Shown in pieces: positions 12,094 through 22,680 of a stretch of 64,000 nucleotides of DNA (its first letter is position 1; every line of letters begins with the position of its first letter). The DNA is taken from NCBI RefSeq assembly GCF_000219625.1, contig NC_018218.1, positions 5,828,001 through 5,892,000 of the forward strand. The letters run 5' to 3'. The stretch is from Zymoseptoria tritici IPO323. Its lineage: Eukaryota; Ascomycota; Dothideomycetes; Mycosphaerellales; Mycosphaerellaceae. The position numbers and the translations under genes are program-made. The notes below the pieces were generated by a model that was not told the origin of the DNA, did not search any database, and saw only the letters and a list, made by a program, of their open reading frames with translations.

Positions 12094-12807
12094 GGAAGCA
12101 GGCGCAGGTGGTTCGCTGCGCGTCGTGTTGCGGAGCGTGTACCCGTGGGGAAGAAGCGGGTGGATTCAAGCACTGGCCTTGTGTGCGCGGAGAAGGGCAC
12201 AAAGGGGATAGGATACGGACCCAGCCCGAAGCGTGTGAGCTGGGCGGATTGCGTCGGCTTGATCGGGACTGATTGAGGAGTGCTGTCGAGGGCTAATGGG
12301 TGTGCTCAAGACGGAGTCTAGCATCATCCCCAACAAGCTAGATGCTGTAGCATAAGGATCGACTATTTACTTCAGGATGATCAAGCTACAGCGGTCTCAT
12401 CTCTTCTCCTGTTCCTTATTTCAACCGCTCGCTCTCGTGCGAGGGTGATCCGTCGAGCCATGTCGATTCAGTAGCGGCTCGTACCGCGCCTTCCCGGCAG
12501 CTCCCGTTGACATGTGAAAGATGAAACAGCTAACAGCAGCTATGTCACTTCTGCCTCTACGACCTCATTCCTACCAGACAATCGTTCTTGCTAGTACCCT
12601 TCTTTGACAGCATCCAGCGTCACCGAGAATTTGCTCGCACGGCAACAAGAATGCAAGCGCTTGCGTAGTTCCCTCCCGCTTGCACCTATTTTCCGGCCTG
12701 CGAGCATTCGTCCATGATACATCTCGGCTCGCTATTCAAGCATATCATTCCCATCAGCAAACATCCAGCTTTCTATGGAATACAGAACATAAAGGTAGTT
12801 TGACAGA
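12094..12807. other. Intergenic spacer
   Basis: 714 bp between NUP84 and the patatin-like gene. No coding sequence, RNA gene or repeat recognised; the right half presumably holds the promoter of the downstream gene. Confidence 0.4.
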
Positions 12808-14592
12808 ATGCCGAAACGGCCAGAGGGAGTGCCATGGCCACTGGCGGCGTTGATTGTCGTGGGCAACATCTTGCGGTCGTGGATATCGGTAAGACTTGCG
12901 ATACCATCATTCCGAGTATGCTAGCAAGTCTGACAATTGACCCATTCACAGATGATTTTCACGTGGTACAAGAAACCGCGACAGGAAGACAAATTACGGA
13001 CAGCTCTGCAAAATGCCAATACCTTCCCTGAGTGGCGGCGAGCAGCTTTCGCCCTCGACCACCGGAAGGAGGCGTACAACTGGCGTGTGAACTCTGTGGA
13101 CAAGTCGTATGACTACTTGCGCCTCGAAGAACGACGACAAATGCTATACCGACTGCGTATGAAAGGCGACGCCGTCGCCGTGGCAGAACTCCTCCGAACA
13201 GGCTTCTTGAGGAATCTATTCGGGATCACCAAGCTCAGTCTCTTTCGCAAGACGTACATCACAACCAAGGACTGCATCCAGGCTTATATCGAGGAGACGA
13301 TTGCGTGTATAAGATTCGTTGTCGAAAGTCCCCCTACGATTACATCTCGTGCTGGCAGGTTGTCTGCTCAGGATAAACTCGAACTTCTGGAGAACGGTCA
13401 GCGGATGGTCGGCAGCACTGCTCTTGTGATGGAGGGGGGCTCGGTGTTTGGGCTCTGTCATCTTGGCGTGATGAAAGCGTTGTTCGAGCATAATCTCCTC
13501 CCTCGAGTCATCGTTGGCACTGCGACAGGAGCCGTCATGGCTGCCCTTATGAGCGTCCAGACCACCGAAGACCTTCCCGCCTTTCTCTCCGGTAGGACGA
13601 TCGATCTGTCCGCTTTCTCCGAGTCTTCGCTCCGCGCGCGAGAGAAACGCATGGCCGAACACCAAAGCTTTTTGCACAATTGGACCGCAACTCTCTGGCG
13701 ACGCACAAGTCGTATCCTCAACACAGGCTTCGTACTAGACCCGGAAGTCCTCGCCGAGTGCATCTACGCCAACATCGGCGACACAACCTTCCAGGAAGCC
13801 TTCGACAAAACTGGTCGTGTTCTCAACATAATCGTTACCTCACCTTCCGACGACATTCCAAACCTTCTCAACTATCTCACCGCCTCGACCTGGCTCATTC
13901 GGTCCGCTGCCATGGCTTCTCACCTCACCAATCTCGATCCCAACTCGGAAATTCAACTCCTCAAAAAGGACGCTCATGGAAATCTCGTCCCCATTCCCGT
14001 CCGCCCTGCTTCATCTCATATAGGCCGAGCCAGACCTCGATCCGACCACCCACCACTCTCTCGACTCCGCCAACAATTCAATATCGATCACTTCCTCGTC
14101 TCCCAAGCCCGTCCTTACCTTGCACCATTTACTCTCCCCTCGCTTCCCTCCATCCGCCCAGCCGACGCTCCGAAATCTTACCTTCCCAAATTCCTCCTGC
14201 CATCCGTTCCCTTCGTCGCCAATACACTACTCTCCGCTCTCTCGTCCCTCAACATCCTCCCCAACTCCATATCCCGCGTCCGCTCTGACCAGTCCTTCCC
14301 CGCGGACACTCTCACCTTCGTCCCGGAGTTCGGAGCACTAGACGTGAAAGACTTGGTGATGAAGAACCCCACGCGGGAAGACTTGGTGGCTTGGATTGGA
14401 CGGGGAGAGAAGGCGGTTTGGCCGTCGCTTTGTGCTGTGCAGGTCAGATGTGCAGTGGAAAAGGCGCTCGAGGGAGGATTGGAAGCGGCGAGGAGGAGGG
14501 GTGGGAGACCGGGCGGTGGGAGTGGGGAGAGTGGTATGAGGGCTAGAGGGGGCGGGAGTCGAGGTGGGGCGTTTGATTGGGGGCAGGAGTGA
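12808..14592 (+). CDS. Patatin-like (DUF3336, Tgl3/4/5-type) protein lacking catalytic residues
   Basis: Two exons (12808–12888 and 12952–14592) give 573 residues. The first exon supplies an N-terminal hydrophobic anchor (WPLAALIVVGNIL) that runs on into exon two, as in lipid-droplet/ER triacylglycerol lipases. A DUF3336-type helical region (about 40–180) precedes the patatin core. The oxyanion loop (GGSVFGLCHLG) is present. The expected nucleophile motif GTSxG reads GTATG: Ala218 (GCG) replaces Ser. Later, the segment where relatives carry DGS before the FNVNHF-like block reads SDHPP, so the catalytic Asp motif is also missing although FNIDHFLVSQ follows. The C-terminus is basic and Gly-rich. 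Family membership is clear; I infer a non-enzymatic role. Confidence 0.87.
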
Positions 14593-15085
14593 GTGGTGTG
14601 CTGGGGGCGGAGTGATGATGACGAGATGCGAACGGAGCATGTTAGGGTATCAATTTGGAACCCATTCGTTCTGGAAACGAAGTTCAGTCGTTGTCCAAAG
14701 AGAAGTCGCCTCTCTAACGATGTATTGCATGGCGATCCATTGTCAGGTCTTGCGTATATAACTACAGTCGGCTCCACATGTCGACCTGAGATGCACGGCG
14801 GCAGCGAAGCATCGCTAAGCTTCGATATGAGAACCTCCACCTTGACTTCCTTGCTCCGTTCAACAGCATTCACGCCCTACCAACGACAATCTATGACACT
14901 TGAAAGTCCGGGTCTATCAAAGTCCGATACTCCAGGTTGGAAAGGATAAGGAGGCGTCAAACGATCCAACGCAAACGTCTCACAAATTTCGTCTCCCGTC
15001 CAAATCGCAGTCCCAACCCCAAGCACAGTAAACCCATCCCTCACATCCGTATCAAAACCAAAGGGACCAACGAAACACTCCCGCC
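14593..15085. other. Intergenic spacer
   Basis: 493 bp between the patatin-like gene and the acetyltransferase gene. Nothing recognised. Confidence 0.4.
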
Positions 15086-15799
15086 ATGCCTTTCACACGC
15101 TCCCACCTCCTCCCCACCTTCGCCGCCCTCGACGAAGCCGCCATGTCCAGCTGGCCCTTCGCCCGCGCCATGGCCCACGAAGCTCAGCTCAAAGGTTTCG
15201 GATCCCGACAAGCTCTCATCGAGTCGATGGTACGGGAGACGTTTGACAGAGGGGCTCAGAACGAGGTTTATTTGAAAGTCGTGGATGAGGAGAGTGGTGA
15301 GATGGTTGCTGCGGCGGGGTGGAGGAGGGAGAGGAAGGGAGAGGTCGTGGGAAAGAGGAAGGAGGAGAGGAGTGAGGGGGGTGAGGAGGGGTTGGAGACG
15401 GTGTTTAGGAGGATGGGAGAGGCGTGGGGAGGGTTTCGGGAGGAGTGGTTTGCTGGGGAGGAGATTTGGCGTAGGTTCTTCTGGGGTCTTGCTTGAAATG
15501 AGTTGTGCTTTTTGCTGACGAGGTTTGTGGTTGTAGATCTGGTTGTTCTTGTTACGCATCCCTACTGGCAGAGACGCGGCGCTGGCAGTATGTTGGTAGA
15601 ATGGGGCTGTAAGAAAGCTGACGAGGAAGGGTTGAAGTGTGCTTTGCATGCTTCTGCTGCTGGGTTGGCCGTGTATACGAAGCATGGATTCGAGATCGTC
15701 AAGGAGACTGAGTTTGATCTGAGTCCGTATGGAGTGGAGGGAGTGGAGATTAGGAGAGCGATGATCAGGATGCCGAAGGGACAGAAGATCACGAAGTGA
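15086..15799 (+). CDS. GNAT family N-acetyltransferase
   Basis: Two exons (15086–15470 and 15537–15799; 66 bp intron GTAGGT...GTAG) encode 215 residues. The second exon holds acetyl-CoA-binding motif A: a beta strand (LVVLVTHP) followed by the pyrophosphate-binding loop QRRGAGSML and helix. Then comes motif B, with YTKHGFE typical of the family. The first 128 residues include a highly charged Glu/Arg/Lys loop. The architecture matches the small fungal GNAT proteins with unknown acceptors, so the substrate cannot be stated. Without splicing the enzyme would end before motif A. It is convergent with the next gene, 163 bp away. Confidence 0.85.
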
Positions 15800-15962
15800 A
15801 GCTGTTCATTAACTTTTGGTATTGGCTGCATAGCTCAGACAATCGAGCAGCAGCAGCAAGAGTTCGGTCACTCCAGTGCGTGTCAAGCACAAGTAAACAT
15901 GAGTCTGTTAATCCAAGCGATTCATCTCGTAGAGCAGTCTTTCCCATCATGCCAGAAAGCGA

Positions 15963-18480
15963 TCACGCCGGCTTCGGCCTCTCCAAGAAGCTCTCAGCCG
16001 TCCACCCAAATCTCCTTCCCAGCCGATTGGCGACGAACTTGCACATCATCGGGCGCATGACCTCTTCAGGATGCGGTTTGTGGATGACGATTGTGCCATA
16101 TCCATTGCCTCCTCGAAACGAGACTTCGGAGCCACCATTCGTCGTCGCCACAAACCCCACGTCTTTCAGAGCAGCCCGAAAATCGTTCCAGCGGATATTG
16201 CTGCGGTTGTGCGGGGAGCGGTCGAAGAGACGGCCCAGGGTCTGGAGGGAAGTCTTGCTGACCTCGATGGGCGCTCGCTCGTCGAGACGCAGACGCTCGA
16301 GATCGTTGGCTATAGCGTTGTGCACCGCTGGCGGAGCGATGGCTGGTATACCCACAGTCTTCTCCTTCGCAACCCCTGGTGGACGTGCTGGACCCTCACG
16401 CTGGTCCTGCTGGCGAGGTCTTGGGACGTTTGGATCGCGTGGTCGGAGGACTCCAGCGGCGCTCGCTTCTTTGTTACAAGTTAGCTTTATTGCAATGCTA
16501 AAGACCGGATTGGCAGGCACCAGGGAACTTACCTTTCTTCTCTATAAGAACAATGAAAGCCTCGCGCTCAGCTTCCACTCTGCGCTTGTGCCCCTCCGTG
16601 AGAAACACGCTCACACACTTCAGGTTGTCTACGATCGGACCTGAGATGAAGTCCGTCGCTTTTAAGCAATTTGCTCGATGCTCTCGTGCTTTGCTCAAGA
16701 AGGCTTCCAACGCGGCGCGACGCTTGTCAATGGTGTCTAGGCCGTTCTTGCTCACATCGCCATTGAAGGCCGGCTGATCGAGATAGGCTCCCAAGGGCTT
16801 CTGCAGTGCGGACAGCTCATCTGGACAGGCGCGGTAGAGCGAAAGAAGCCCACCGTGGCGAATGAACCGGTCGTTGAAACCAAGAGCATGCTTGGATAGG
16901 GGCTGTTGGACCACGATTTCTTGGAACGGGCTGCACCGAGGACGATGAGCTCGAAGGCTGGTCAGAGCTCCATCGACTGCGATGAGATCTGCCAGAAGAT
17001 CCATGGTCAATTGATCCACACGCTTGAGCTTGTCTTCGGACAGCCTGAAAATCTCGCGGCAGTGCCAGGCCAAAGGCTCTGCGCCGGGTCCCTCATGTTC
17101 GGCGATGGCAACAAGGTGAAACAGGAGTTCGTTCTTATTGTAGAGATTGTGACGATCTCCACGAAGCTCGGTCTGCTTCCCCAGCTGTTTGAGCGTCCTC
17201 ACGAAATTCGGAAAGGACGCCACGGCGATGGAAAGCTGTCGGCGCAGTTGCTTGATGGTTCCTCGCAATACATGCCCAAGAGCCGAGAAAGCGGCATCGT
17301 ACTCTTGAGAAATGCGACCACCGGAAGACACGGGCTTCTTCAGCTCCTTGTAAGACGCCTCGAGCTCGACCATGAGATACTGCCACGCGTCCGCTCGTCG
17401 TGTTGGCAGCAAGGCAAGGTGGACCAAATGCTCATCCTTGCCATTTTTGCCACCATACGTGGAGTCAGGAACATGCTGCGCCATCGCCAGCATTTCGCCA
17501 AGCGCGTCAGGTTCAGTCTGTGTCTGTTGCAGCTCGTCGACAACGGCTTCGTATCTTGATTGTAGAGAGTCGAAGATGATGGCCAGATCGCAGCTCGGTG
17601 GCGCCGAGAACGCGGGATGGTGGAGATGACCCTCGGGAAGTGCATCTTTACTCGTGAGCGCATCGAACCGTACACGACCGCGTGGTGAGTCTTTCTTGAG
17701 AGGGTATTTCCTCAGGATGGAATCAACAACGCTTCTAGCGACTTGAGTCGTTCCAAGACCCGCCTCCAAGGCGAGTAGTGCTCGAGGAAAGCCCATGATC
17801 TTGAGGGAATGTGCGTCGGCCTCGTTCCATGGTACCAAAGCTCCGAATTGATCTCCTTCCATGACGACACAGCGCGGACTGTAACGAGCTTCGAGGACTC
17901 CCATCTCAAAGTGGTTGTTGTGCTGCGCGGAGTCGAAGGATACCCATTCTGCTGGTCCGTATGCGGTGCGGTAGCGGATGAGCAACATCATGTTCATGGC
18001 ATGGTCGACCAAGTTCTCGAGGGTGAGGGATGGCGACGAGAATGTGGGCTGCAGATGACGCGCGCCTTCGACCGGGTCGTCGATCATGTCGGAAAGGTAT
18101 GCTGAGACGGGGAATCCATGATCTTGGTACATGCCTGATTGTGCATCTAGGAGCATGGCCTTGCGCTCATTCCGGGGCATTTTGCGCCATTTGTCGATAA
18201 GGTGATCACCACAATCGTTGACGATGCCGTTCACGTGTGCGGAATTGCCCAAGGTTTCCATGAGTGTCTTCTTCACTATAGCCTCTGCTCCGCGGTCATC
18301 GAGGAGGTCCTTGTAGTCAGCGGCCTCGCCATTGATGATCGCTTGTGGGCGACGCCAGTGCTTGGAGCAGACAAAGCAGTTGTCAAAGCATTCAACCTGA
18401 CCAGCATTGCGCTCGATTCTGGCGGGTTGAAACGCGAGTGGAGCAGGCGCAGGCATCGCAACGCTGTCGGAGGGAGACAT
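15963..18480 (-). CDS. Large uncharacterised protein with C-terminal HicA-like domain (paralogue A)
   Basis: Two exons on the minus strand (18480–16533 and 16468–15963; 64 bp intron GTAAGT...AAAG) encode 817 residues. I do not recognise a named family. The N-terminal half contains a short Cys-rich motif (CFDNCFVC near residue 32) and helical blocks shared with the gene at 22681–25383. The last ~100 residues form a compact module: W-x2-F-x2-A(L/M), a GF/GS beta pair (GSEVSF), then IHKPHP and a terminal FGW-x3-SF helix. Its order and spacing resemble HicA-type small domains (dsRBD-like fold), with Glu where HicA usually has His after GS. The start at 18480 is the first ATG; the frame extends upstream only to a GTG. 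Confidence 0.75.
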
Positions 18481-18635
18481 GGCGTGTTTGAAGGTGCTGT
18501 CGCTGTATGGCGGCGTAGCAGACTTCAAAGCTGGTCCGGACAACTTTGGTGAGGAGAATTCTGTGTTTGATGAATATAGAAAGTGGCCGAGGGGCAGTGC
18601 GGCAGCGTGCAATTCACGAGACACGGCTGCTGCCA

Positions 18636-18704
18636 GCTTGGCGTTCTGGGTGGAGCGGCGTCGACGGGGTCACTCCTTGGTGACTAGCTGCTTGGAGAGC
18701 GCAG
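18636..18704 (-). promoter_or_regulatory. Conserved 69 bp block upstream of paralogue A
   Basis: Lies about 155 bp upstream of the paralogue A start codon and matches 25549–25617 upstream of the intact paralogue at 22681–25383. Both copies are 69 bp with about nine substitutions and no gaps. Weaker similarity continues toward the genes (a TATA-like A-rich run and a GTGCGGCAG motif). It may be a promoter element or simply part of the duplicated segment. Confidence 0.55.
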
Positions 18705-18719
18705 ACTTCTTGAGCCTGC

Positions 18720-19745
18720 TGCGTACATGTTGAGGCCGCTAAGATTCATTTTGGCGATTTCCATTGGCGTGGTCATAAAGTCTGCTTTCGGAGCTGCCTT
18801 TCGCTCATGTTGGACGAGGCGAGTAGGTTGCCTCACAGGCTTTGCTGTCGCTGATAGTGCGCTGCAGAGTAGGTGGAGAGATACTTCCAACGTGATATCA
18901 TCACGGTGTGTGAGGTTGCCACGCTGAGCACACATGCACTGGCCGGTACTGCGCGGATCGACGAGATCTCGCAACGGACTACCGTCGCGAATGGCGGTAT
19001 TGATCTCGTCTCCACACCGAGCCGCAGCCATCGGTTCCAGACCGTCTTTGACGGCCGACGTGGCTTCCTGGATCTTCAACGTAACGGAATCGACGACCTT
19101 CTCCATCGACGGGGTGCGGCCGTCGATAGCAGTCACACCGGTGAGGATCGGTTCCAGACCATCTTTGACGGCCGACGTGGCTTCCTGGATCGATGTCATG
19201 CGGCTGTCAAGTCCAACAAATGGAATGTGGCGCGCAGTCCTTGGTGAGATAGAAACGTCTCTTCGATGGTGTCCAGCAAGGGTGCGACGGTCGAGTATGA
19301 CTTCGTGCGAGATTGATGTATACCGCAGATGTATCCCGTGTGGTCTTCTTATCGTCCAGCTCGGCAGATCCGAAGACAACTTCGATACCCCATAACAGCC
19401 GAGAACCAGCGCGTCTCGCTCAGCCTACACTATCTGCTGGTACTCCGGCGTGAGCGATGCACTCACGCACTTGAGAAATTCCGCGATCTGGACTTCAGTG
19501 GCATGGATCTGGCGGTCTTTACATGCTCAGTCTGAAGCTCCACCGCATGCATGTCGTATTCTTGCTACCGAACGGCCTCCAGCTGCTCAAGGGACGCAGG
19601 ACAGCCTCCTTGGAAGGCAGTCCGGATTCGTTGTTCGAGTGCTCTTTGTACCGCCTGAAAGCCACACACTGGAGGAAATCGCGTCAAAGGATCGCTGGGT
19701 GTATCACGGTCGCCCTTCGAAACGCATGACGGCAGGCTGGTAGAG
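18720..19745 (-). pseudogene. Possible broken gene of unknown family
   Basis: Reading the minus strand gives protein-like stretches that do not stay in one frame. A helical segment near 19550–19700 (LEQLEAVR) is followed by a stop codon. A second frame near 19400–19515 (IAEFLKCVSASLTPEYQQ) is followed by TAG. A third run, about 19379 to 18690, carries two copies of the same 14-residue motif (IQEATSAVKDGLEP). The amphipathic composition suggests a former coding sequence, but I recognise no family. It could also be chance open frame. Confidence 0.3.
19032..19191. repeat. Direct repeat, 43 bp twice (19032–19074 and 19149–19191)
   Basis: The two copies differ at a single base and start 117 bp apart, a multiple of three, so on the minus strand both encode the same peptide in the same frame. 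No further copies were seen. Confidence 0.85.
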
Positions 19746-20206
19746 GTCCTCGGACCTGCCTGCTGTATTCATCTCGATTTGGATAAGAAACATTTGTTGG
19801 GAGCATGGCGAGGTGGACTATTCCTTGCCCTGTTTCGTGCCCAAAAGCCTGTCTTCAGCCCGTGGATACGGTATCGCTCATTCGAGATTTTGCATGCCTG
19901 AGGCGTGAACGCTAAACCTTTTTGGGGCACTGCTCAGAGCTCGCTAGCGGTATGTTGTGGCGCGCAAGGAGGACTGTGGCGATGGTCGTTCATGTATTGC
20001 AATATGGCTTTGTAGCAACAGTGACGATGGCATTGACAGGGACACACCTTTCCTCTCTGCAGGGAGGAGAGGTGCGTCACGTTTAGCTAGTCCTCTCGGC
20101 TCGTGCTCGAACGCATAAGATACATGCACGCACCTGAAGCCGTTTGCAATCGCATCCGCGGTGGCTCGATTACTTGCAGGCTCGCTCGCACTTGTCACTT
20201 GCGTGT

Positions 20207-21790
20207 TCAGGACGTTTCAACCTCCCATGCCTTCTCCCTCTCCCCGAAGGTGGCTTTGCCCCACCCCAGTCTCCTCTCCAACCGAGTCGCAATGCGTCCG
20301 GCAAGTGTAGCGTTCAAATCCCCAGGATTAGGACTGTGGATGAGGATGAATCCTGCCCCTCGGACATTCTTGAAGGTCACCCGTGAGCCGTAATTTGGAG
20401 TCACTGACCAGACGGCATCGCCCATTGCGGCTGTGAAGCCCTGCCACTTGAGGTTGCTGCGGTCTTGAGAGTTGCCGAATAGATCTTCGAAGAAGTCAAG
20501 GGAGGACTTCTCGACTTCAATCGCAGCTGCTAGCTTTGACAGCGCTTGAACGACTGCAGCAGCAACGTTGTTGGGGTGCAGTACTGGTGGAAGACTGTTG
20601 GGTATGACTGGGCGAGGCTTGTTCGCTTTCTTGCTCTTGGGTGGCTTTTTCTTGGGCTGTGTTGCCTCACTTTTTGCTGGCTGCTTCGGCGCTGGCTTCG
20701 TATCGGGCTGTACAGTGTTGATATCCAACTCTTGTAGCTTGAGTTGCGCGGCAGCGATGGCTTCCGCTTCTGTATTTGATGTCAGCTTAGTAGTAACAAC
20801 AACCAATGAATTGGCATGGTGCTTACCTTGCGCTTCCTGAGCCAGCGCGAGTGCCTGCCTCGTCGCCTCCGCTTTGTGCTTCTGGCTTTTGAGCGACGCA
20901 ATATCAAACCACCCCAGGCTTTGCGCGATCTCAGCCGCCCTAACACCCGAGATTTGAAGCTCGGCCGCTCTCTGCTCCCGCAACTTGCTCCAGAAGTAAT
21001 CCAAAGCCTTGCGCTTAGCTTCGGCGCTGACATCGTCTGTGTAGCTCGGAAGGTTGAGATAGTCCTCGAGAGGCTTTTGAAGTATATAGACAGCTCGCTC
21101 GCCTGGCATGTGGTGATTCAACATGAAGTCCCACTCGATGTTCGTCTCAAGGAGCTCGTGGACGATGTCGTAACGGCGGGAGGCTTCGGTGTCGCTCACA
21201 TACCCAGAGTCCTTGCGTGGTCTGTTGGACGCCTTTTTCTTGGCTTGCGATGCTTGCTGCACGACTTCCCGCATCATACTGTATCGCGGTCGAAGAGATT
21301 TCAGCGATGTGATCCACGGCGGCGATGTCTGAAAGCATATCAATACTCCGCTGATCAAGGCGGTCGAGTTGATCCTGAGGTAGCTTGAACAGCTCGCGTA
21401 GATACCAGGCCACGGGCTCCGAGTCTGACTCCAGTTCCTGAATGGCAGTGACATGGTACTGTAGCTCGTCGCTGTTATACAAGGAAATGTCAGGTGGACC
21501 ACCTTGCGGGTTTGGTTGTCTACCGTTGACACTGATCTCCTGGAGCTTCGCCTTAGATTTCGGAAGTTGAGTATATACGCTCGAAAGGCGCACGAAGCAG
21601 CGCTGTGTTTGTCGGCTTCTGAATATAGTGCTGAACGAGGCATCTTTCCAAAGGATCCACACAAAGGTCTGATGTTCGAATCGAAGAAGCGCTGAAACCC
21701 AAAACGAAAACCCCACAAGACTTCGACCGCCGTAAGAAGAAGATAGTCGAGTCCATTGCCGATGCACCTTTGCGGTCCTGTCGCGACGCA
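20207..21790 (-). pseudogene. 5'-truncated, frameshifted paralogue B of the HicA-like family
   Basis: Clearly homologous to the genes at 15963–18480 and 22681–25383 but lacking their N-terminal ~400 residues. From about 21600 down to 21325 it reads in one frame (LYNSDELQYHVTAIQ ... EPVAWYLRELFKLP ... RSIDMLSDIAAVD). From about 21320 to 20207 it reads in another (SLKSLRPRYS onward, including the HicA-like end with GSRVTF, IHSPNP and LGW). The switch falls around 21300–21325, with no room for an intron. A 57 bp intron (20826–20770, GTAAGC...TACTAAGCTGAC...CAG) is conserved in position with paralogue C. No intact start was found. Confidence 0.7.
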
Positions 21791-22650
21791 TTACGGCGCC
21801 TGAGTCTCCTCGCCCTTCTGTCTTTCCACGAAACTGTCCTCCGTCCAGCCAAATTTATTCGTCAGTCGCCTCGCTTTACCTCGGCAATAGCTTGATCTGG
21901 TCTCGACATTGTTGTGCGGTTCGTGGAAGCCGATCGAGCCCTTCCCTTCGAGATTCCTAAACGTCACTGCCGAGCCTAGACCTCCTCGAGTCATGGAGCA
22001 TCCCGTGTCGAGCATAGCAGCTCTGAAGTTCTCCCACTTGAGCTTGCCACGGGCCACGGCTCTGGTGCCGAAGATTTGCTCAAAGACGTCGAGAGATTTG
22101 CTGTTTACCTCCATGATGGCTGGCGGCTCTGACAGTGCGAAGTCGATGTCATTGGCCTGTTCGTTATCAAGTCCAGGCTGAGCGACTCCGCGAGTCTTTT
22201 CTTTCGGCTTGGGTCGACGGGGTGGGGTGGGGACTGTACGCGCGGTGCGAACTCGCGAGGTTGTACTGCGTTGATATGAACATCTTGCAGTCTTCTAGCA
22301 GCAGCGTTGGCTTCTACATGTGGGATTAGCTTGTGGTGATACCGAAGAGTGGAAAGGACACTCACCATTCTCTTCCACAGCGGATACGAGGGCTTGTCTT
22401 CTAGCCTCGACTCTGTCCTTGGGCTCGTCGGTCAGAGCGACATCCAGACACAACAGACATTCGGCGATTGCCTCAGGGTCAACCTTCAGCTCATGAAGAA
22501 AGCGGACTCGCGACTCTCGCAGCGTTCTGAAGATCTCCTCCAATAACGCGTGACTCTGGGGAGTTCTCCCGTCTGCTTGTGCTCCGCTGACATCTACGCA
22601 CTTCGAGCTGTGTGCGAATACCTCCGTGATGGACGTGACCACTTGGACAC
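21791..22650 (-). pseudogene. C-terminal fragment of a fourth HicA-like paralogue (B')
   Basis: Directly downstream of paralogue C's stop codon. Only the last third of the family protein is represented. A helical block (EIFRTLRES ... LLCLDVALTDE) leads to a 51 bp intron (22365–22315, GTGAGT...GTAG), then a Pro-rich linker and the HicA-like end (KWENFRAAM, GSAVTF, FHEPH, FGWTEDSF). The linker changes frame inside a C-rich tract around 22210–22235. I therefore read it as a decayed fragment rather than a short functional gene, although the C-terminal domain itself (about 21791–22114) is uninterrupted. Confidence 0.65.
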
Positions 22651-22680
22651 AGCTCGCTCGCACCTCTGTGCCGCTGAAAT

